The notes beneath the pieces were generated by a model that saw nothing but the letters and a program-made list of their open reading frames with translations, was not told where the DNA came from and searched no databases. The position numbers and the translations under genes were made by a program. A DNA stretch of 64,000 nucleotides from Cycas panzhihuaensis (lineage: Eukaryota > Cycadophyta), in NCBI GenBank assembly GCA_023213395.1, contig CM041465.1:28279741-28343740 (forward strand). The letters are read 5' to 3'. Below are positions 57,535 through 64,000 of this stretch, piece after piece. Positions within the stretch are counted from its first letter, which is position 1. Each line of letters opens with the position of its first letter.

Positions 57535-58504
57535 TTACGCAATTTTTGGCATAATGTCCTCTTCTATTACACCTTTGGCACACGCTTGTTTGATTTCCAG
57601 TCCAAGTATTAGACTGGCTGGATTGTCTCGATTCTTGGATCTTGGTCCAGGTTGATTATTTTGCCCTTGGCCTTGAGACTGTTTTTGTTGGAATTGAGGA
57701 GCCTGTTGACTAAGAGGACGTTGTCCTTGTTGTCTACCTCTTCCTCTTCCTCGGGAATTACCACCTCTACGAGAGTATTGACCTTGATCTTTGGTGTAAC
57801 AAAGATCTTCTTCCACTTCAAAAGCGATCAATTGGATCGATGTAGTGGCAAAGTTGGTATCAAAGGTCTTATCAAATTCAATGAACTTATCGGAAGATCC
57901 TCAAAGTTTAGGGTCTTTAAAGTTCCACCGGATTGAAGACTCCCAATAGATTTTTATAATCGGGATATGGAGACATGGTGAATCAAGAAAGCCCATGTAA
58001 TGCATTGAGTTTTAAAATCTTTATCAATGGCTTGCTTGATTGGACGAAGGAGATTGATTGTCTCACTTGCATGTCCTTTTTGCATTTTCAATTTGTTCAT
58101 CTTGACACTAAGTGAACAAATTCTAAGTCCGATTTAGTATCAAAGTTCTTCTTAAGAACTTCAAGAACTTTCCATCTTGTATCATGTATGCCTTCATCAA
58201 TGAGATTATGCAGGAATAATCGGTGACAAGCGGTATCCCCGCACGGATTTTATCATCATCAAGTTCCCATTGGCGTTTAGCTACGATGGGAGCTTGGAGC
58301 ACCTCCTTTGAAGCGGCTTGTGGTAGTCAGAATGCAACGGTGGTGTAGGTTGTAAGTGATCTCTCCATAGACCTTCATACTTTGCGGCATTTTCGACACC
58401 AAAGGAACCACATGTCCCAATTTTCTTTCCCTTTTAGAATGCAGGTTCACATTTTGCTTGAATTGTGAAGACATTGTGTCTTTTAGAAGGGAAGAAATGA
58501 ACAA
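57535..58504 (-). pseudogene. Gag of copia H (broken)
   Basis: Starts near ATG 58504 or the inner ATG giving MSSQFKQNVNLHSKRERKL. The C-terminal part at 57600-57831 is FEVEEDLCYTKDQGQYSRRG followed by an Arg/Gly/Gln-rich RNA-binding stretch. The zinc knuckle CQRCNRRGHYAKNC (C-x2-C-x4-H-x4-C) is intact at 57539-57580 but in another frame than the preceding stretch. In between, several shifts prevent a continuous frame. Gag packages the element RNA in particles. Confidence 0.85.
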
Positions 58505-60486
58505 GGACTATAAAAGTGATGGTAATAAATGACCGATCACTATTTACAAATGGGAAATGTAATGAAGTAGTGTAGAAGAAGGAAGAAGAAGTGAGAATGG
58601 TTGCTCAAAGATGAAGGGAGCAACTTAGAGAAAAGTCACCAACACTTGTGACAAATATTAACCTGTCGCAGCAGGAATATGAGAAGAACTATGATAAAAA
58701 TTGGCCACTAACACTTGTGGCAAATATTAACCTGACGCAGCAGGAATATGAGAAGCACTATGATTGTGATTACACTATGGATCACTTTTTTTACAAATAA
58801 GTAAGTGATCAATATACAAGATTGTAGGCCAATGTAGAAGTTGACATCATTAGGTTTACACAACTTGAAGCTCGAATGTAGGATGCGTAATCAACCCAAT
58901 AACCTCTAACTTGTGTCCAACGTGTAGTTGAGGTTGTTGAAGGGATGCCTAGGCTTCTAGTAGAATTAATTTGGCCTTCACCATGATACATGCAATCGTG
59001 CTTGGTGATGAAATCCAAGTCACAACGAGCCCGGTACTCCCAATCCTCACCCAGTTCACCAATGAGCAGCTATATATCTTCTCTAAAGAGTGGTACGTGC
59101 ATACCCATGGCTATGACGGATATTGGATTGGGTATATTTTAATCTTGTATTAAAGTTTCGCTTTTTCGGTTGGTTATCGTGGATGATCCCCGATTGAGGC
59201 ACGATGGTATGGCTAACCAAACCTCACCAATATTCCGGTTTAGTCGGACCCAACTTGAAACCCACACCTCCTTTATGGCACGGCATTACGCCAACCAAGG
59301 TATCTCAACCTTGGCGAGTGTGTGAACAGTACAAGATGGCAGAAAATAGCGTACGTGATGCGTTCCTTTTAGGAAGAGTGAAAAGATTATCGAATTGCAT
59401 CAAACGTACATTTAACTGAAAATAATGCTTGCTTGGAGTGCTTGCTTGAAGTGCTTGCTTGAAGTGTCTTTGGAGTGCTTGCTTTGAGTGATTTTAGAGT
59501 GCTGAAATGCAATGCTAATAAGTGAGTGAGGACACCGGATATTGCTCCGATCTTGGTGTTTTTTCTCACTTTTACAATGGGCTTTTAAGCCTTATAAAAA
59601 GGAAGAAATTTTCTTCACTTTTTTTTTTTTTTTGTTAATACAAAAAAAGTACTCTTCACTAAATCTACAATAACTTTCTCCCACGATGTCGAAATGGAGT
59701 GCCGATTTTTGTGCTGCAAACTAGACTCAGAGCTTCATCTTCAGAAAGTGGAATCAGGTCCAAATGAGTTCTAGAACATTTTTGACAGCCCTGCAAAGTT
59801 AGGAAATTATATTTTTCCAGAATTCTTACTAAAAATAACTGCTGTTCACTAAAACAGCAATAACTTACTCATACGGCATCCAAATTAGGTGCTGGTTTTT
59901 GTGCTGGAAAGTAGACTCAGAGCCCCATATTTGACAATTGGAATCACTTCAATTGGATCTCTGTAGAAGATTTTGCAGACCTGTGAAATTTAGCAATCAA
60001 ATTAAATTTCTGCAGAAATTTCAGCTTTCTAATCTCTCATTAACACATGATACCATATGAAATTTCCATCATTTTTTGATCACCAGGATCCCAATATGGG
60101 CAAGGTGAGAGCATACAATGATAGATATTTTAAATGGCTCAAAATTCTTTAAAAAATGGGTAAAACTTCCCTTTATAATCATTCTTCTAAATCTTTGGAA
60201 AAATTTCGACATTTCCCTTGTTAAATGGACAAAAAGGGAAAAGAAAAGAAGAATGGGATAGCATGAATGGCCAGCAAAGGATTGGAATCCTTGGGCCTTA
60301 CAACTCCTTGTATTATGCTTCCAAACCTGCAAAAGAGAAAGGAAAGGAAAACAATACAAAATATGCTATCATAATAACTTGAAAATATTTCTAAATTTAC
60401 TTTCACAATCTCCTTCACCACATGGATTGTGGGGGAGAAGGAAGTGATGGCTCCATTGCAAGTGCAAGTGGGGAATATGAAGGAAG
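58505..60486 (-). other. Long leader of copia H with internal duplications
   Basis: About 2 kb between primer site and gag, unusually long for a copia element. It holds a 55-base direct repeat (58641-58695 and 58710-58764, period 69), a 13-bp GCTTGCTTGAAGT-type array at about 59426-59480, and two diverged copies of a ~190-bp unit at about 59650-59835 and 59842-60015 (shared TTTTTGTGCTG and TAGACTCAGAGC blocks). Small open frames (58971-59153, 59204-59419, 60069-60421) are unrecognised. Confidence 0.7.
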
Positions 60487-60488
60487 CA

Positions 60489-60500
60489 AGCTCGATACCA
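60489..60500 (-). other. Primer binding site of copia H (one base short)
   Basis: Minus-strand TGGTATCGAGCT lies two bases inside the 5' LTR. Compared with TGGTATCAGAGC it lacks one A, so pairing with the initiator methionine tRNA is limited to seven bases plus a bulge. Confidence 0.75.
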
Positions 60501-60502
60501 CA

Positions 60503-60800
60503 TGAAAAGAGTGGATCTATCCTTCATCTCCATGCACTAAACACAAAGGCAAACATGGGAGCAAGAGAGACTTGAGAGAAAGAAAGTAGCTCTCACAAAA
60601 TGGGGAGGTAAAGAATGAATCTCCTCCATTGAGCTTTACTTTTATATTGAGAGAGGGAGCATTTGGGTTAGGTGAAATGAAATTACACATAATGCACATG
60701 AAAGTGCATTTCACTTAAGTGATCTAATTTAAAGTTCACTTAAGACCCTTTTTCGAAATAATCAACTAATGTAATGACCTTATGTCATTAACCCTTTTCA
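60503..60800 (-). repeat. 5' LTR of copia H
   Basis: 298 bases, identical to 53274-53571. Confidence 0.97.
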
Positions 60801-60805
60801 GAGGG

Positions 60806-61039
60806 ATGGACATCAAGTGAGAGGTGCTGGTCACTTAGGTAATAAAGGGGGTCATCACCCTCTTGGGTGGACCCAGGAATAGAGGAAGGAAAAGCATGGG
60901 TTTCCAAGGTTGAAGTGTGGTAGGGCCAATCGGAAGAGTATCCCTCCATGGTCAGATCAGAATCTGACAAAGGAAGAGGGTGATACTTGGGGTCTTCTAA
61001 CAATGGAGGTAGACGTGCAGAACGAGAAAAGCGTCGCAT
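60806..61039 (-). pseudogene. Gag N-terminus of element C (upstream of copia H)
   Basis: From ATG 61039 the minus frame reads MRRFSRSARLPPLLEDPKY, then GYSSDWPYHTSTLETHAFP and DQHLSLDVHPS up to the H insertion; it continues in phase at 53273 with THAVEGSVPLE. The D copy has HHPLDVRPSTHRVEG at the same point, confirming the junction. The leader 61040-61180 carries the GCAGCCCCCAACGCG block shared with D. Confidence 0.88.
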
Positions 61040-61180
61040 GCAAGATCAACCAACAATGTTAGGGAAAAAGGAAAGGCACACGCGTTGGGGGCTGCCCAAC
61101 GTAGAGGTCAAAATAGGTATAAAAGGATCACAAAAAGGTAGCAAAACCAACGGAAGAGAGCGGAAACTAGCTCCCTTACT

Positions 61181-61204
61181 GGCAGTCCCCAGTATGGTTG
61201 CTAG
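61181..61204 (-). other. Primer binding site of element C
   Basis: Minus-strand CTAGCAACCATACTGGGGAC follows the LTR end CA; homologous to the sites of A and D, with TGGCG changed to TAGCA. Confidence 0.75.
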
Positions 61205-63767
61205 TGGATGCGCATCTACGAGATAGCTACCTAACTAATAGGTGTGGTAAGAGTGGGTGGTGAAATAACTGAAGGTGAGGCCTATGAGGAAAGTAATTAC
61301 AACGCAGAGCGCCCCATGCACCGGAGCGCGAGTTCAGGATCTACAATGGAGTATGGCTACTATCGAGTGATCCTCTACCACTTCGAACAAAGGGTGAAGA
61401 TGCGCAGGACAAACCTGGGTTGACCTAGGGCAGGACCCTCCCACCCTTGGGTGGCCGGAAGGGGAAGGAGAAGATCCAAGGAAAATAAGTCAAGGGTGTG
61501 CCTAAATAAGCTAACCGGGTACACAAGCAACGCGGGAGGTAAGAAACTTGTGCGGCTAAGGGGAGAAGAGGAAAGGTAGAGGAGGAGGGTTCCTATAACC
61601 TCTCCTATAGATGGCAAAGATGTGTGTAATAAAACAAATGAAACATAACCAAAGACAAGATCGAATTTCCCTTTTTGTTTTCCGATGTGTTAATTACTAA
61701 GGGAGAAACCAAAAAAGGAGAAAAAGAGCGGTGGCGATGTAGAGTAAGATGTGCACCTGGACCGAGGGCGTGCCTAACGAAGGCCTTCCTGAAGGGCACC
61801 AAGCTACTCCACACGATGCGCTGAAAGCGGGATGTTACGGCGGATTGAAAAGGGGCTTCCTTACCTTCCCCGAAAAAAACAAATGCAATTCCAAAGAAAG
61901 GAAGGAAGCAAAAGCTAATAAATGAAGAAATACGAAAGTACAATGTATACAAGGGTACTTACCAAGCAATGTGGCTAATGACGATATCCTCCACGCTCCC
62001 CAAGTGCCTGCAAGCAATGGCAAACTCTCCCTTCCCGGAAGAAGGATACTAACGTGCAATACAAGATTCTAACAATATATGTCTAAATAGTACAAATATG
62101 AATCTAAATACACGTGTTAGTATCAATCCAATGATGAAAGTACACAAAAGAGAGTAACCAAAGCAAGGGTAAATGATCGATAAGCCTCGGAGTGGCCCAC
62201 CTCCCACAAATGACACCCTAACCTCTCCCTAATAGCCACAAGGCAGCGAGGGCAAGGCCAAGAACAAGAGCTAGAAAACGGCAATAACGAGGCAGAGAGG
62301 GGCCAAGGAGAACCTACGGCGAACCGGGATGTTATGAGGAGCAAGCCGGGCAGCCGGGAAGAAAGTTAGGCAAAGACTAGTGGTTGGGACTTATGTAAGT
62401 TGCCCAAACCTGAACAAAGGCCCTCAAATCAGCGCTGCAACTTGTGACAGCGCTGGTTTTAGTGGCCAAAAGAGGGCCTACGAACCTTTGTTTGCATGCC
62501 AAGGGCAGCACGGGGCGAGAGGGAGGCTTTGGAGGGCTTAGAGCCGCTTAGGGAGCGTGGAAGGTGGTACAGAATTCACCCAGCTCCTTCCCAAAGCCTA
62601 TGCCAACCCTCGACGCCACTACCTTGAATAGAAAACGCAGGCAAGAGGCACAAAGGTAGTGGTAAAACAGCCCACTAAAAGGAAAAGGACCAAACTCACA
62701 AGGACAAGCAAGGAGCAGGCAAGATGGAGCATTAATATCACAAAGAAAATAATGTAAATCAAGAGATACCTGAGTGCGAGAGGCAAGAGACTTGCCTCAG
62801 CCAAGGAGCAGCGAAGAGGGGCTGAGAAATCAGCCCAGATCTGAGGTACAGCAGGTTTGAGACCCTACTAAGGAGGTGGGAAGGGAAACACCTGCACTTG
62901 GAGCACTTATGGACTGCCTGGGCAAAGATCTACTAGAACCACTCCAAGGGGCCCTCTCCAAGGTGCATGAGGGGCTGGGAGAATGTCCTAGCCACACCAA
63001 AGGAGAGCAGGGCGCTGTAGGAGGGACGCAGGTCCAGTGATAGCAGCAGAACAGCAGGGAAGAGCAGAGCAGAATGTTGTTTCCTTGAAGAGCAATCCAA
63101 AAGTGAGCAAAAGAATCCTAAAAAATGAGTCAAAAATGGCTTAAGTATTCAAACCAAACCCTAAAGTGAGTGATTAGGGCGTGGCTGGGAGAGAATTAAG
63201 TCGCGAGCCACATGGCAGTTTCGTAATAAATGCAAAATTGCCATGGCAGATTTTAAAAATAAATTATGACAGATCGTCTGCAAGAACTCACAGCTGTGAA
63301 TATTCGGTAGATGAACCCAGAGGCAAAAATAGGCCCGCCTAGCACAGCCTGGTCAAAGTATGACATGAAGGGCCAATGGGGGGTTGAGACACCTACCCGG
63401 TGGAAAACAAGTTAGAAAACAGGTCCAACGGAGCAAAAGTAGGGCTTGAATAGAGTGGCAAGTCGACCAAAAGATGATGGGTCATCACACAAGCGGAGGT
63501 GGCACAAACCAAGTGGATCCAGAAGCGAGGAGGGTAGATGCGAGAAGTGAAATGGCCACTAGGGTGCCACACTCGCTAGGATTGTGCCCCTGCTATAGTC
63601 ATCATTGGCCAGAATAAGTATGGACGACGACAAAGTCACCCACGAAGCCACACACATGCAGACATGCAAGCAAACACTCATCAAATGAAAGCGATGACAA
63701 TGCGAGAAACATACCTGCACTTACCTAAGTTGGCGATTCCGTATCCATTCCCGGAAGCTGGGAAACA
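61205..63767 (-). repeat. 5' LTR of element C
   Basis: 2563 bases, TGGATGCGCA to GGGAAACA, highly similar to 41979-44570 but with scattered substitutions and small indels and a different segment at about 63270-63310. Confidence 0.92.
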
Positions 63768-63772
63768 ACACC

Positions 63773-64000
63773 CAAACCCAACCTAGTGGTCCTTCTCTTT
63801 ACATATCCCTAGGCTATACATCTCAGCCTTGGGGGCACGGTAAAGGGAACCACATTCTGGTTTATGGGGTGGACCCTTTACATCCATATGGCGTTGCGCC
63901 ACCCACGGGTGGCCCATATGGACAAAATTTGGTCCCTCACCCCTCATTTCCACTGTCTTGTGTAGCTCCTTACACTGCGTCTTTTCAAGGAAACCCAACT
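63773..64000 (+). pseudogene. Gag of element D, continuation after element C (runs off window)
   Basis: An open plus frame to the window end: QTQPSGPSLYISLGYTSQPW, then VYGVDPLHPYGVAPPTGGPY. It matches C gag (QTQHIGASFYVPPGYTSQP) and A gag (PSLYVPPRYTSQPWGHGKG). The frame follows directly from codon 41976-41978 when C and one target copy are removed. It is the middle, Pro/Gly/Tyr-rich part of Gag. Confidence 0.88.

Larger units (their letters stand above)
53274..60800 (-). mobile_element. Ty1/copia element H, nested in the gag of C
   Basis: A 7527-bp minus-strand element with 298-bp LTRs at 53274-53571 and 60503-60800 that I find identical base for base, flanked by the 5-bp duplication GAGGG (53269-53273 and 60801-60805). 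Domain order along its strand: primer site, 2-kb leader, gag, zinc knuckle, protease, integrase, RT, RNase H, polypurine tract, as in Ty1/copia. Coding is broken by many small indels. Excising it with one GAGGG rejoins the C gag frame. Confidence 0.97.
41979..63767 (-). mobile_element. Ty3/gypsy Tat/Ogre-like element C (contains copia H)
   Basis: A minus-strand element of 21.8 kb, about 14.3 kb without H. It is flanked by GCACC (41974-41978) and ACACC (63768-63772), a 5-bp target duplication with one change. Along its strand: 5' LTR, primer site, gag (split by H), protease, linker, an internal deletion joining the RT start to the integrase end, antisense PMD gene, RNase H-like domain, polypurine tract, 3' LTR. 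GC-rich compared with A and B, so younger. Not autonomous. Confidence 0.93.

Noticed and set aside
59204-59419. 71-codon plus frame in the H leader
   Set aside because: No recognised motif, opposite to the element, and short; could be captured DNA but unsupported.
1-64000. tRNA or rRNA genes
   Set aside because: The TGGTATCAGAGC words are primer sites complementary to a tRNA end, without tRNA folding around them; no rRNA core sequences seen.

Overview
This window is eukaryotic nuclear DNA from a land plant, most likely a seed plant with a large, repeat-rich genome. That reading rests on plant-type Ty3/gypsy and Ty1/copia retrotransposons, a plant mobile domain (PMD) gene, a DUF4283-type LINE ORF and one exon resembling the NatB subunit NAA25. 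A gymnosperm is possible but not shown. I see no bacterial-style operon and no rRNA, tRNA or CRISPR array. Nearly everything is nested LTR retrotransposons. Most coding regions are broken by stops and frameshifts, and many of the stops look like C-to-T decay of methylated DNA.

Layout from left to right. 1-2719: part of a copia-like element (F) on the minus strand, with its LTR and primer binding site, an AT-rich AGATCT repeat array and an NAA25-like exon. 2720-25226: a very large Ty3/gypsy element (A, Tat/Ogre-like) on the minus strand, with a chromovirus (G, plus strand, 9574-15996) inserted in its integrase zinc finger. 25227-26696: remains of a LINE with a DUF4283 ORF1. 26697-37444: a second member of the A family (B, minus), which has lost RT and integrase and expanded its 3' untranslated region with tandem repeats. 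37445-38239: 3' end of a second copia-like element (E, minus, same LTR family as F). 38240-41978 and 63773-64000: a third family member (D, plus), split in its gag gene by a fourth member (C, minus, 41979-63767). C is in turn split in its own gag by a young copia element (H, minus, 53274-60800). The two inner insertions are confirmed at the base level: removing each insert with one target-site copy rejoins the interrupted gag frame.

The A/B/C/D family is the most interesting part. Read along their own strand, A and C carry: LTR (2.6-3.2 kb), TGGCG-type primer site, gag, protease with a D-N-x-S active site, RT and RNase H (A only), integrase (A; only the tail in C), then an antisense PMD gene, then a second RNase H-like domain in sense orientation, a polypurine tract and the 3' LTR. 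The PMD gene has a TATA box, a short 8-codon first coding exon and an intron at matching places in both copies, so it looks like a self-contained antisense gene carried by the retroelement. A second RNase H domain placed after integrase and beyond an antisense gene is unlike the usual Tat order.

Relative ages follow the nesting. H has LTRs with no difference I can find, although its genes are broken. C is GC-richer with moderately diverged LTRs. G has about 7 percent LTR divergence. A and B are AT-rich and most decayed.
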